Of a stretch of DNA of 31,887 nt, positions 8,671-17,952 are shown one piece after another; position 1 is the first letter of the stretch, and every line of letters begins with the position of its first letter. Source of the stretch: Aurantiochytrium sp. KH105 (lineage: Eukaryota; Sar; Bigyra; Thraustochytrida; Thraustochytriidae); NCBI GenBank assembly GCA_003116975.1, contig BGKB01000306.1, forward strand, positions 1 through 31,887, read 5' to 3'. A program made the translations under genes and the position numbers. The notes beneath the pieces are model-generated. The model searched no databases. It was not told the origin of the DNA and worked only from the letters and a program-made list of their open reading frames with translations.

Positions 8671-9837
8671 TCACGATTCAGAGGACAAAATCTCTGCTGC
8701 CCACTTTCTTTGCGATGAAGTGGGTTCGAGATGTGGTGAATTGGGACTGCGCTGGTTTTTGAAGCGACCGGCCTGCCATTCGGCACGTGCTTTTGCGACA
8801 ACATTTGATAAAACTTCGTCTCCATGTGCCAAGAGGACGCGTTCTTCAGCGAGTTGCCTTCGTCGAGCAACATACTTGGCGCCCAAGCCCAGACCAAAAC
8901 AAGCACTTGTAATAACCAGTACCCCGACAAGATGAGGATGCTTGGCGCCAAATTCGGCCAGGTGGAGTCCAGACTCCTCATGGGAAGTAACAGGTCTCGC
9001 TGTGCTGCTGCGGAAGAAAAGCACGATGACACAGATCATAATGACCGTCATGATCGCTGCGAAAATGCGTGTGGGGCTCATGTGCTGTGCTCGCGTACCG
9101 CCGCGACCCTGATGAATTGGCGAGAGGGCGCCAAGCGCGGAGGAACGACGCTGCGCCTGCACATCGATACCGCCACCAATTGTGAACTTTCTTTCGCCGC
9201 CGTGAGTGGTACCGAGATTGCCCTTGGTGTTGCTACTGCTGTTGGTGATACCGCCGTTGCTGGTTTTAATGCTGCTGCTGTTTTCGCCATTGCCAACGAG
9301 GCCAGGGCTTTGGGAATGAAAATTATGTACATGGATGCTATTTCCTCGAGGAGATACGGATCCCGATGTGCGCGGAGACTCCAAGTCCTGGAGCGAGAGC
9401 GATGAGGCAGAACGTGGGGTGAGACCGCTTTCGAGCGCGAAACCTATTCTGTCGAGGGCCCCAAGGCTGCCAAAGCTCCCGTGACTGCTTGTTGTTTCAA
9501 TACTCCTGCCGCTGACAGGTCCACCGTCTGGATCTTCGCTCATGATGCTCAGGCGACGCTTGAGCTGCGAGGCGCGGCGTACTTCGCGCGCACCTCCCTC
9601 TAAGCCTTCCCCCGCGAGGTCCACGGCGCTCAGCGTCTTGAAGACGAGCGCACGCGAGGTGGCGGAGTCTCTCTCGTGCGAGTTCATGACAAGATCCTCC
9701 TCCTCCTCTTGCTCGCGCGCATGCGCACCGGGTACGGTCACAGCCGAGGGGGACGGCAGCAGGTTTTGCGGCGGCGGCGGCGCCGGTGGAGGCGGTAGCG
9801 GCGGCGGCGGCGGCCGCTCGCCGGGTGGCGTCGCCAT
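8671..9837 (-). CDS. Proline-rich protein with two C-terminal membrane helices
   Basis: 388 aa from the first ATG (9837). The open frame extends to 9849 only through a GTG. Family not recognised. Residues 4-24 form a PPPPPLPPPPAPPPP tract of the kind bound by profilin, SH3, WW or EVH1 domains. A long Ser/Gly-rich, probably disordered region follows (about 40-255) with several R/K-x-x-S phosphosite-like motifs such as RRLSIM and RRSSAL. Two hydrophobic helices are visible, at about 261-279 (IFAAIMTVIMICVIVLFF) and 298-318 (HLVGVLVITSACFGLGLGAKYV). A charged helical tail of about 70 residues follows. The topology suggests a hairpin-anchored protein with both ends in the cytosol (inference). It is convergent with the upstream plus-strand gene and in line with the amidohydrolase gene. 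No catalytic motif is visible. Confidence 0.75.
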   Translation of the reverse strand: MATPPGERPPPPPLPPPPAPPPPQNLLPSPSAVTVPGAHAREQEEEEDLVMNSHERDSATSRALVFKTLSAVDLAGEGLEGGAREVRRASQLKRRLSIMSEDPDGGPVSGRSIETTSSHGSFGSLGALDRIGFALESGLTPRSASSLSLQDLESPRTSGSVSPRGNSIHVHNFHSQSPGLVGNGENSSSIKTSNGGITNSSSNTKGNLGTTHGGERKFTIGGGIDVQAQRRSSALGALSPIHQGRGGTRAQHMSPTRIFAAIMTVIMICVIVLFFRSSTARPVTSHEESGLHLAEFGAKHPHLVGVLVITSACFGLGLGAKYVARRRQLAEERVLLAHGDEVLSNVVAKARAEWQAGRFKNQRSPNSPHLEPTSSQRKWAAEILSSES

Positions 9838-10237
9838 GTGGATGGTCACTTTGTTTTTGCACAGACCAACCCACCAACCCGCCCACCCACCTCTCTTATA
9901 GATTGCCTCAAGCGTGCAGTACGAATCATCTCATGGGACATCTCAAAGTCGCTTGGCTGCGATCACTCGAAGGAAGACTTGCCGGTTTGTTGCCCACAAA
10001 GCAGGGCTCGCACGATGCAAGATTCTGTGTCACCGAAAAACGTGACACATTCTTTGGTCAAAAGTTGGCCGCACGAGCCCAGAGCTCAGCCTGAGGAAGG
10101 GAAAAGAAAAGGGTATTTACGTGGCAAACACGGCACAGCAAACGGCAAAGTAAAAAAAAGGACAAAATAAATCAATTTAACGTTTCGAGGAGGAGCCGGA
10201 GCCAGACATACTACGTATCCGCCACATCATACCTTGC
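9838..10237. other. Spacer: promoter of the proline-rich gene and 3' flank of the amidohydrolase gene
   Basis: 400 nt between two minus-strand genes. There is a run of CCAACCCACC-type sequence near 9867-9892 just upstream of the proline-rich gene, and an A-rich stretch near 10100-10170 (AAAAAAGGACAAAATAAATC). Frames here are short and lack coding character. No RNA gene was seen. Confidence 0.45.
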
Positions 10238-11458
10238 TTAGAGCTTGTTCGGGGTCTCCGGGACATTGAGCTGGTAGGTCTCAACCGCGTTGGAGTAGAA
10301 CATCTTGTCAATGTCCTCAGCAGAGCAGCCGTAGCGCTTGGCAATGAGCATGAAGGAAGCAAAGCAGTTCTCGTACGAGACCGAGACGCGGTCCATGGGA
10401 AAGTTGCTCTCGAAGATGCAGCGGTCGACGCCGAACTTGTCAATGATGAAGGACATCCACGGGTACTGGGCGTCGGCCACCTCCTGGGCAGAGGGCGCAG
10501 TCTCCTTCTCGTCAAAGCCCAGGCCGCAGTACGACATGAGGATGCCGCCAAGCTTAATGCGGACGTTGGGGATGCTGGCGAGCTCTTCAATGCTCTTCTC
10601 CCACTCCTCCCGCATCTGCTGTTGAACCTCGGGCTTGGCGTACTCCTGGTCGCCAATGAGGCCGCCGCAATGATCAATGACCAAGCGCAGGTTCGGGACC
10701 TTGCGCGCAAGCTGGGCAGCCATGGGAAGCTGGTGGTAAAAGAGGTACAGGTCAAGCGTGAGACCGCGACGCTCGAGCACCTTGGCGCCACGGGCGTACT
10801 CGTCCGAGGCGAGGTGCTCGTACGGAATGTTGTGGTCCATGGCAGTGCGCACCTTGCCTTGCATGCGGGGATCAATCTTGGCGACCGGGTCGCGAACGCC
10901 CGTGAGCTTGACAATGGTGCTCGCCTTGGCATGAGCGTCGAGGACCTCTTCGAGCTTGCTCTCATCCATGGCCATGCTAGGGACACGGATCTGGTTGCCG
11001 ATGATGGGGCACGACTTGGCGATCTCGTTCACCTTGACGGTCTCCCCGACGGAACGCAGGTGTTCGGGCGCTTCCATGTCATAGTAAGATCCGCACTCGA
11101 TGAAGACGGTGCCCCGGACGTTGAGCCGGTTGATGTCCTTGTTGAGGGCCTTGGCCTCGTACGGCACGCTCACCTGGAGGCGGCGACCAAAGGTCTCGTA
11201 AAAGAGAGCCGGGAGCGGGTTCTTTTTGGACTCGTCTTTCCCGCTCTCCTCGCTGCCCTTGCTTGCGTCAGGGGCGGTCGAGATGCCACCGTCAACAAAG
11301 TTGAACAGGTGATGGTGCGGGTCGATGATGCGCTGCGTGTCGAGGCCAAGCTCCTTGAGATCGCTGTCGCTCAGCTGCGCGCCCTTGTCCAGCCACGGCT
11401 GCAGCTGGTTCTCCTCCGCGAAGGGGTCCACCTCGACGGGCTCGGCGCGGGTCGTCAT
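10238..11458 (-). CDS. Amidohydrolase-2 family metal-dependent hydrolase
   Basis: 406 aa from the first ATG at 11458. The fold is the TIM-barrel amidohydrolase-related type (PF04909/COG3618, the group with 2-pyrone-4,6-dicarboxylate lactonase and L-fuconolactonase). Evidence is the N-terminal metal-binding motif IIDPHHHLFNF (HHH at 48-50), the strand-end histidine in LRLVIDHCGGL near 255-263, and the C-terminal FESNFPMDRVS near 346-356, where FESNFP is typical of the COG3618 group. The usual reaction is hydrolysis of a lactone or amide ring in the cytosol; the substrate cannot be told from sequence. The frame is open upstream to 12028, but only via a TTG and through simple repeats, so the 596-aa version is rejected. 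There is no targeting signal at the chosen start. Confidence 0.87.
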   Translation of the reverse strand: MTTRAEPVEVDPFAEENQLQPWLDKGAQLSDSDLKELGLDTQRIIDPHHHLFNFVDGGISTAPDASKGSEESGKDESKKNPLPALFYETFGRRLQVSVPYEAKALNKDINRLNVRGTVFIECGSYYDMEAPEHLRSVGETVKVNEIAKSCPIIGNQIRVPSMAMDESKLEEVLDAHAKASTIVKLTGVRDPVAKIDPRMQGKVRTAMDHNIPYEHLASDEYARGAKVLERRGLTLDLYLFYHQLPMAAQLARKVPNLRLVIDHCGGLIGDQEYAKPEVQQQMREEWEKSIEELASIPNVRIKLGGILMSYCGLGFDEKETAPSAQEVADAQYPWMSFIIDKFGVDRCIFESNFPMDRVSVSYENCFASFMLIAKRYGCSAEDIDKMFYSNAVETYQLNVPETPNKL

Positions 11459-11567
11459 TTTTCTCCTGTCTTCTGCTCGGCTCTGCTCTGCTCGGCTCTG
11501 CTCCGACTCCGGTGAGTGCTGCTTTCCGAGGCGTCGAGATTGCGGGTTTGCTGCCTTCGTCTTTGCG

Positions 11568-11616
11568 TGCTGCTGCTGCTGCTTGCTGCTGCAGCTGCTT
11601 GCTGCAGCTGCTGCTG
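11568..11616. repeat. Imperfect TGC/CTG repeat block (non-coding)
   Basis: TGC units interrupted by CAGCTGCT segments. It lies in the probable 5' UTR or promoter of the amidohydrolase gene, so it is a CTG-type run outside a coding frame. Confidence 0.8.
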
Positions 11617-11820
11617 GCACCTTGCGTTCCAGATGAGAAAGATACGGATCGCTATCGCGGTCACGGACAGACGGCCTTCGTGGTTGACTCGGTCGTGATG
11701 TGCCCTCGAGGACGGACAGCCGCCCGCGCCGAACCGAAGCGCGCGCTGCAGCTGCCAACAGTGCGGATCTCGCCGCCGCAAGGAATCGCAACAACGCAAG
11801 AAGCAGCCACGCAAGGAAAC

Positions 11821-11866
11821 GCAAGGCAAGGCAAGGCAAGGCAAGGAAAGGAAAGGAAAGGCAAGA
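11821..11866. repeat. (GCAAG)n / (GAAAG)n pentanucleotide array
   Basis: Five GCAAG units grade into GAAAG units and then GCAAG again, a strand-asymmetric purine-rich array. Read on the minus strand it produces an artefactual Leu/Pro/Cys-rich hydrophobic peptide, which explains a false membrane helix in the over-extended amidohydrolase frame. Confidence 0.85.
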
Positions 11867-12480
11867 GATCGCGGCCGGGACTGGTGGAATGGATCCTGGG
11901 AGAGAGAGACCTCTGAGAGGTCGCAGTGTCTCGTCTCGTCTTTCCTCGCTCGTGCCACAAGCATTACCAGCGGCAGCTGCAGCCGCGCCACCTCGCGACT
12001 GGGATCCGGACTCGCGGCGGCGCGGCAAGGGGGGAGCGGCGTAGGAGGCGCGCCGGCGCCGCGCTGTCTGGGATCGTCTGCGTCGTCGGAGCGGTGCAGG
12101 GAGGGGAGCCGCGCTTCGGTCCGGCCGCGGCCCGCATCGGACTGACCTTCATGACGTCAGCGGCGGCCGTGTCGTAAGCAGCGGCCTCGGCGACCTACTA
12201 GGCCTGGTTGCAGGAAGTGGAAGAGCAACAGGATGCTTTTTTATTTGTGGAAAGCTCGGAATTTCTGAGTGATGAGCGAGAGGCATGCGCGATGCGACTG
12301 CTCCCACGTCGTCGGAAACTCAGCCAACCACTGTCGGCTGCGGAGACGACAACCGTGTTGAACTTTGGCACGGCCTTGATCAAGCGCCCCAGCCTTGGCC
12401 TGGCTGACGCAACGATGACTTCTATAGTATCTATACATTACAACACAAGTGTTTGGAAAAAAATATCATCACATCGGATT

Positions 12481-14907
12481 TTAGGGGCCAACAGTCTTGG
12501 CAGCATTGGAGACGGGGGCAAAGGCCAGCTTTGATTGTACGGACTTCCCAGCACGGTTCGATGACAACTTGAAGGCGCGATGGCGGTCGAGAATGCTGTC
12601 GTTAATGTACCTTTGGAAGACGTTGAGTAAGGCGAGATATCGCGTGTCGTTCTGCGGAAGCTTGGCAAAAAGCTCCAAAACGGTGGCGTAGGTGGCATTT
12701 CGCTCCGCCGCAAGCGGGCCCTTGGTCTCCCCTTCGAAACTTTCCATGAGCTGGCTCAAACACATGGCTGAAACGGTGAGCGCACGGTAGATGGGACCAT
12801 TCAGATCCACGTCTTTGTCGTTGCTTTCGACGCCTCGAATCACGAGGCGCAGGCTCAGATGCGCCACGGCACGAGCTGCGAGGCTCACATCCTCTTCCTT
12901 GGCTCCACGGGCCCCGACACGCACCGCGCCAAAACATTTTTGAAACACCTCGGACTCATCCATGTTTTGTGGCGAAAAGAGCGGCCATTGGGCGTGTACT
13001 CGCTCATTTCGAAGCCAACAAAGACATGTGAGAACCTTGAATTCGAGGCTCCGTGGCTGCGAGGCGTGCAAAGTAGACATACAAAAGAAAACAGCAAAAG
13101 AGGCCACGCAAAAGGGCTCGAGAGCTTGCATCTCCGCGCTCTCATCCTTCATGAGGCCGCCGCGAGAGTTGCTCTTCGCTCCGTCCAACAGTCGCTCGAT
13201 GAACCCCGAAATAGCACGCGTCACCACCTCTTGCCACTGCTTTTCGGGAATGGCCAGCAGTACGTGCTCGAGCGCAAGGCTGGGATGAAAGACTTGGCTT
13301 TGTCGAGCGCTCACATCGACGCGCATCAAACAAAGACGAATGATGAGCTCGCTTGTCTCCTCGGTGTTGCCCGTGTCCAGCCACTTGTGTCTAGCGCAAA
13401 GCGAGACAAAATTCGAGAATCGTTCGATGCGACCAATCGCGCGCAACTTTGACTGCGGTTGAAAGCCAGTATCCTCTGCGTCTGCGGAGTAAGCAAGCTC
13501 TTGCCAATCGGAGATTTCAACCCTCCTTTGCCGGCTTTGTCCACCGGTGCCTCCCATGCCAATCCAGTCGAGAATCGCGTTGAGATCTGCGCTCGATGGA
13601 ATCCAAGCGGGCAGCGCGGGCGCCGTTGAAGGAGAGAGTCCAACTTCCATAAAGTAATTGACTCCCATGCGTGCAGTCTGGTCTCCACTCAAAATCATAC
13701 GAAGGCAGTCCCATGCAGCGAATGAGGCCTCTTCTCCTTCAGCCTTCAGCATCTCGGTAACGAGCCACTTCGAGATGTCGCTGGGCAGACTCTCGCGTGC
13801 CTTCGCTGCCACTGTCACGAGGGCACGAGTGCGGAGCAAAAGAGTCGACCCCTTTTGCTCGTCGCGAGCAACAGCTACGGCCCGCACTTTATTCCAAAGC
13901 CATGTTGCGCGTGCACCCCCACGGCTCTCATCGCTTGTGGCACGGAGTTCAACGTCGAGTGGAAAGCTGATTTTATCATCATCAACATCCCCAAAGACAT
14001 CCACGAGGGCGCCGATGGACCAGTGGCTTGTGTTAATACTCTTCGTCTCTCCGACGGCGAGCTTTTTTAGCTCAGCAAGCTCGCGCTGGTGGGCATTCTT
14101 CTGAGCCAGAGTCTTGGCCTTTTCTTCTTTCATCGTCTTCTCAAACTGAGCCCTTTCCTTTTCTTGGGCCTTGAGCATGGCCTCAAGCTCGGCAACTTCA
14201 TCGTCAGCATTTCGCAAATTCTCCCGAGTGCGTTTCTCCTCCGCTTCTGCCTCTGCTCGCGCAGCGAGCAGCTCGGTGCGTCCCGAGCTTGTCCGTCGGC
14301 CCTGGTTAATGTCGCCTGTTTGGTTCTTTTGCCTCTTGGCGATGGTCGACAAGACGATATCATCGTCGAGATCGGAGTCCGAATCCGAGTCCGAGTCTAA
14401 GTCTATATCTGCCTTCGCCTTTGCTTTCGCCCTTGCGCGCCCGTTCTTGGCGCCGTCGTCCGAAGCGGTCTGCGCGTTTTCCGAGCCAGAGCTAGAGTCC
14501 ATCCCCGAGTCCGGGTCAGAGTCAGAGTCGGAGTCAGAGTCGGCGCGGGCCCGTCTGGAGCGCCGCGCTCCGCTCGAGCCCGCGCGCGGCCCCGCGGCCC
14601 CGCGCGAAAGGCGCCGCTTCCCCATCGCGCCGCGCGAGCGTCCCGCCGCGCCCCGGACTCGAAGCGTGTCTGCGTCTCCGTCTAACGACCACCCGCCGCC
14701 GCCTCGCCTGGATACTGGCGACGAGGACCCGCGCGACATCAAGGAGGACGTCGTCGCTGACGCCGGGGATGCGGGCGCGCACAGAGACGGCGAGAGAAGG
14801 ACCGCCGTCGGCGGCCCGGGCGCGGAGAGCGTCTCGTTGTAGCTTGCGTGCTGCGCAGAGTCTTCTTCAAGGACTAGAATGACATCGTCGGCATCGCTGG
14901 TGGTCAT
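12481..14907 (-). CDS. Acidic, coiled-coil, helical protein of unknown function (possible Smc5/6-associated SLF2/Nse6-like factor)
   Basis: 808 aa starting with ATG at 14907. The N-terminal 115 residues are Ser/Gly/Arg-rich. Then come alternating SDSDSDSD acidic stretches and basic RARAKAKAKA stretches (about 120-185, including KRQK), typical of nuclear proteins. A coiled coil follows at about 215-285 (EEKRTRENLRNADDEVAELEAML). The remaining 500 residues are all-helical in character, with a W-x-P-x-x-x-D-L-x-x-x-L patch (AWIPSSADLNAILDWIGMGG) near residue 440. The order disordered acidic N-terminus, coiled coil, helical C-terminus and the W-P-DL patch recall the CANIN domain of SLF2/FAM178. 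That comparison is from memory and weak. The gene itself is solid; its function is not. It diverges from the GST gene across 1.3 kb. Confidence 0.75.
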   Translation of the reverse strand: MTTSDADDVILVLEEDSAQHASYNETLSAPGPPTAVLLSPSLCAPASPASATTSSLMSRGSSSPVSRRGGGGWSLDGDADTLRVRGAAGRSRGAMGKRRLSRGAAGPRAGSSGARRSRRARADSDSDSDSDPDSGMDSSSGSENAQTASDDGAKNGRARAKAKAKADIDLDSDSDSDSDLDDDIVLSTIAKRQKNQTGDINQGRRTSSGRTELLAARAEAEAEEKRTRENLRNADDEVAELEAMLKAQEKERAQFEKTMKEEKAKTLAQKNAHQRELAELKKLAVGETKSINTSHWSIGALVDVFGDVDDDKISFPLDVELRATSDESRGGARATWLWNKVRAVAVARDEQKGSTLLLRTRALVTVAAKARESLPSDISKWLVTEMLKAEGEEASFAAWDCLRMILSGDQTARMGVNYFMEVGLSPSTAPALPAWIPSSADLNAILDWIGMGGTGGQSRQRRVEISDWQELAYSADAEDTGFQPQSKLRAIGRIERFSNFVSLCARHKWLDTGNTEETSELIIRLCLMRVDVSARQSQVFHPSLALEHVLLAIPEKQWQEVVTRAISGFIERLLDGAKSNSRGGLMKDESAEMQALEPFCVASFAVFFCMSTLHASQPRSLEFKVLTCLCWLRNERVHAQWPLFSPQNMDESEVFQKCFGAVRVGARGAKEEDVSLAARAVAHLSLRLVIRGVESNDKDVDLNGPIYRALTVSAMCLSQLMESFEGETKGPLAAERNATYATVLELFAKLPQNDTRYLALLNVFQRYINDSILDRHRAFKLSSNRAGKSVQSKLAFAPVSNAAKTVGP

Positions 14908-14943
14908 AATCGCGGGGCGTGCTTGCCTTCACGAGTGCCTTGT

Positions 14944-14964
14944 CTGCCTGCCTGCCTGCCTGCC
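14944..14964. repeat. (CTGC)n tetranucleotide run
   Basis: Five tandem CTGC units, just upstream of the minus-strand ATG at 14907 and so in its presumed 5' UTR. Confidence 0.8.
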
Positions 14965-16105
14965 GGCCTGTTAATACGGTTTTGCCAAGACTGGCCACCA
15001 CGTTGCAAGCGGGGTCTCTGCTCATGCAGAATGCATGCCTTGGCGCGCTCTCTTAAATCATCGATTTGAGAGCGAAACGTGAAGGGCGAGAGAAAATGCG
15101 AGCCAGCGAAACTTGAGAGCGAAATGAGAGCGCCTGTGTCTGGCATGTGGCGGACATAATCTCGGGTGCCCGCGACGGCGGCTACTTTCATGGACAAGAG
15201 CACTCACGAGCCAATGAGACCGCGTACCGAGGACTTTGTCATGCGCTTCTGACTGAGACGGAATTGCTCTTTCACCATTTACCAACCCACCAACAAAACA
15301 TCTACTTTCTCCCTCGGAAGCCAGACACGGATCAGACCTTCTCTTGCGTTCGTTTTGGATTCGTTGCAGCTCTGCAGATCCAGCTCGTAGAGGTCACCTC
15401 GCATACGAGAACAAAGTTCGCAAAATTTGAAAATTGTTTGCATGTCCTGGTAGTACTACGTGACAGCTTCATACGTCTGTTGCTTTGGAGGAGATTGACA
15501 GTGAGTAAGGGTTCTTTGCTTTCTGTCTAGATACTTACTTGTCCAGCACGTTCATGCAAGTGTAATTGGCGACAAAGGCAACGATCTTACAAGGACATGG
15601 CCCAACAATCTTACGAAGAAATCACGGATTGTTGATGATACCAAGTCAAGGCGACGCTGAAATGGTAAAGATTCTGTATCGCGAGCAAAGTACTCGCAGC
15701 CGATTCGAAGGAACCGGAATCAAAGGTCATGGAGCGAACTCGTTTCAGGTCGCTCTTGTGCACACAAACCAGCTCGGATTCTTCTGCTGTCTCGAGCTCC
15801 ATGCGTATGATGCTCGGATTCTCTCGTCCTTTGACGTCTCTTTTGGCCCAGTCCTCTGTATCACAACCTCAAGAAGCGCGCAGAATGAGCAGGCCGCAGC
15901 GGGTTCCGTCCGTGTTCCGAATCGGATCCGCAGTCCAAGTGACCAAGCAGACCAGACTCCAAGCAGACCAGACCCGGGGCGAGGAAAGAAGAAGAAAGTT
16001 GTTGAGAAAGATTTGTAAGCATGGCTTGCGACAATCAGGCAGACGGCGATCGTGCAGACGCGCAGCCAGGAGGTCAGAGCAGAGCAGTCCGCGGCAACAC
16101 CGCGC

Positions 16106-16143
16106 GGGCACGGGCACGTACACGAGCACGAGCACGAGCACGA
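16106..16143. repeat. (ACGAGC)n hexanucleotide array
   Basis: GGGCAC and ACGAGC units in tandem, ending 70 nt upstream of the GST start. It is probably within the GST 5' UTR. Confidence 0.8.
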
Positions 16144-16213
16144 GCCGAGGCGAAAGTAGCAGCTCGAGACAGCAGGCCTCGGCCGAGAAGAGGAGACTAA
16201 AGGAATACAGAAG

Positions 16214-16894
16214 ATGGCACCCATTACGGTACACCACTTGGACATGTCGCGGTCGCACCGCATCGTCTGGTTGCTCGAGCTGCTCCAGCTGCCGTACGAG
16301 ATCAAGGACTACAAGCGCAACTCTCAGACCGGGCTGGCGCCCCCGGAACTGAAAAAGGTACATCCGCTTGGCAAGGCGCCAGTGGTCCAGGATGGAGACC
16401 TTACTATTGCTGAGTCCGGCGCCATCATCATGCACCTTTGCGAGCGCGAGAACAAGCTCATGCCCTCCATTGGGACGCCGGAGCGACTCCAGTTTCACTA
16501 TTGGATGCACTATGCCGAGGGCACGCTCATGCCGCCTTTGGTCATGACGCTCGTATTTTCGGCCGTACCGAACCAGGCACCCTGGTTCTTGCGCCCTATC
16601 CTCAAGCCTGTCTGCGACAAGGTGGTCTCGTCCTACATTGGGCCTCAGCTTGACACGAACCTCGAGATGATTGAGGCGCACCTTGGCGCGAACAAGTGGT
16701 TTGCGGGCAACGAGATCACCGGTGCCGACGTGAACATGTCCTTTCCTCTCGAGGCACTCTTCTTGCGACGGGGCCAGAACGATAGCTCGCGCTGGCCTAA
16801 CATTGCCTCTTACATGGACCGTATCAAGAATCTCGACTCATACAAGGCCGCCGAGGCGCGTGGGGGTAAGCTCAACATCATGAGCGGCCTCTAA
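16214..16894 (+). CDS. Glutathione S-transferase, Gtt1-like
   Basis: 226 aa, the usual length for a soluble GST, which conjugates glutathione to electrophiles or reduces peroxides. The N-terminal thioredoxin-like domain (about 1-80) has ITVHHLDMSRSHRIVWLLE, with candidate catalytic Ser12/Ser14 and the R-S-x-R pattern of Gtt1-like GSTs. The cis-proline is P56 (GKAPVV), and E67-S68 in AESGAII is the gamma-glutamyl-binding pair. The helical C-terminal domain (about 90-220) keeps the N-capping box T169-G-A-D172 before an alpha-6 helix. PPEL-x-x-x-HPLGKAPVVxDGDLTIAES is very close to the Gtt1/bacterial GST pattern. Two hydrophobic stretches (about 106-117 and 123-130) resemble helices seen in Gtt1-type proteins. 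There is no signal peptide; cytosolic or ER-associated location is inferred. The ATG at 16214 aligns with the family start. Confidence 0.93.
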   Translation: MAPITVHHLDMSRSHRIVWLLELLQLPYEIKDYKRNSQTGLAPPELKKVHPLGKAPVVQDGDLTIAESGAIIMHLCERENKLMPSIGTPERLQFHYWMHYAEGTLMPPLVMTLVFSAVPNQAPWFLRPILKPVCDKVVSSYIGPQLDTNLEMIEAHLGANKWFAGNEITGADVNMSFPLEALFLRRGQNDSSRWPNIASYMDRIKNLDSYKAAEARGGKLNIMSGL

Positions 16895-16930
16895 GCTAAG
16901 CTATGCTAAGCTCAGCTAAGCTCAGCTCAA
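16891..16930. repeat. (CTAAG/CTCAG)n short tandem repeat at the GST stop
   Basis: CTAAG-CTAAG-CTATG-CTAAG-CTCAG-CTAAG-CTCAG-CTCAA overlaps the GST stop codon (16892-16894) and continues into the 3' UTR. AGCT pairs recur, so it can fold on itself. It is probably replication slippage. Confidence 0.8.
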
Positions 16931-17249
16931 GCCGGCAAACAACGTAGCCTGGCCTCTACACAAAGCGATCTCAAGCGAGATTCATTTCCCTCGTGAATAA
17001 TTCAATGTTTGCAGCTTGCCCTTCCGCCACCTTCAAGTCCCTTCCTCTCCTCCTTGTCTTCTTGGTCCTTGATCTTCGCCCTGAAAGCCAGACGGCACGA
17101 GGGCGGTGGTCCACGTTCTCCTTTCTCGCCAGCCTTCTACATGAGTGAGTGGGCGAGTGAGTGGGTGAGTGAGTGAGTGCCATTGAAGGATGATGAGTGA
17201 GTGAGAACCACCAACCTCTGCCAGAACTCATTCGGGCGCGCGGGGCACG
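16895..17249. other. Spacer between the GST gene and the poly-Ala protein gene
   Basis: 355 nt between two plus-strand genes: the GST 3' flank, then the promoter/5' UTR of the next gene. It contains a GAGT tetramer array at 17142-17205. A minus-strand frame crosses the region (16971-17672) but is a shadow of the downstream gene plus repeats. Confidence 0.5.
17142..17205. repeat. (GAGT)n tetranucleotide repeats, two blocks
   Basis: GAGT/GGGT/GCGAGT units at 17142-17179 and again at 17193-17205, separated by CCATTGAAGGAT. They lie 45-110 nt upstream of the next ATG. Confidence 0.8.
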
Positions 17250-17907
17250 ATGGAGAGCGCAGCGGCAGCGCGCGCAGCCGGCGGGGACGCGGGCGGGGTC
17301 CTTCGCGCGGAGCCGCGTGGCGAAAGCGACCAGGAGCTCGAGCTGCGCGTGCGACTGCCGGAAGAGCAAATTCGGAGGCTCGCACAGCCAGTGCCTGCGG
17401 ACCAGCGCTTTCCCGGTCTCGACGGCGTCGACGAGGGCTACGAGGCCGCCGAAGAGGACTTTGAGGATGGAGACGAGAGCGATGCGGAGGAGTCGACCGC
17501 CAAAGCTGGCAAGGCTCGGGTCAAAGGAGAAAGCTCCGAGGGTGAGAAGAAGGAGGCAAGTCCTCAAGATGAGGACCAGCGTTTGCTCTTCCTCCCGAAC
17601 GGGTCGCTCTTTCCGGCAGGAAGGGTCCGCCCAGAGCTGTTGCGCATGACCCCTTTGGCAGGGTCGCGCCAAGCAAGCACTTCGTTTTCTTCGAAGGTTG
17701 GTAAATTAGGCGCGCTTTCCAAGCTTGTGAACGCTGCGAAGTCGAGCGAAAAAACCACGCAGCCTCCACCGCCGCACCAGCAACAAAACAAAAAGCATCA
17801 GGAGGAACAAGACCAAAACAAAGAGCTTTCAAAAGAAGATGAGACAAGTTCATTGTCTGTCAATCATCAGGAAAAGCTTTCTGCAGCTGCAGCAACAGCA
17901 AAACCAT

Positions 17908-17952
<45 letters not shown>

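Larger units (their letters stand above)
11459..12480. promoter_or_regulatory. Repeat-rich spacer upstream of the amidohydrolase gene
   Basis: About 1.0 kb between two minus-strand genes. The left half should hold the promoter and 5' UTR of the amidohydrolase. It carries GCTCTGCTCG repeats (11475-11507), a CTG/TGC-rich block (11568-11616) and a GCAAG/GAAAG pentamer array (11821-11866). The right half (about 12200-12480) is the 3' flank of the next gene. All frames through here are simple-repeat translations; none starts with ATG and looks coding. Confidence 0.5.
14908..16213. promoter_or_regulatory. 1.3-kb divergent spacer between the acidic coiled-coil gene and the GST gene
   Basis: The largest gap in the window. 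It should contain two promoters. It has a CTGC tetramer run (about 14944-14964), a duplicated 12-mer TTGAGAGCGAAA (15066-15077 and 15113-15124) and an ACGAGC array (about 16106-16143) in the GST 5' region. Plus-strand frames at 15147-15530 and 15566-16018 begin with GTG and TTG and have no recognisable or compositional coding signal. No tRNA or rRNA was seen. A small spliced gene cannot be excluded. Confidence 0.45.

Noticed and set aside
10177..10986. 269-residue minus frame within the amidohydrolase gene
   Set aside because: A frame-shifted shadow of the amidohydrolase, with Ser/Arg/Thr-rich composition and no motif.
10238..12028. 596-residue version of the amidohydrolase
   Set aside because: The extra 190 residues start at a TTG and translate simple repeats (GCAAG, CTG). 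The first ATG is 11458 and the conserved domain begins soon after it.
15147..16018. Two plus-strand frames of 127 and 150 residues in the largest spacer
   Set aside because: They start with GTG and TTG, show no domain or coding-like composition, and overlap repeats and the GST 5' region.
16971..17672. 233-residue minus-strand frame
   Set aside because: It mixes translated GAGT repeats (THSPTHSPTHS) with the antisense of the poly-Ala gene; no domain.
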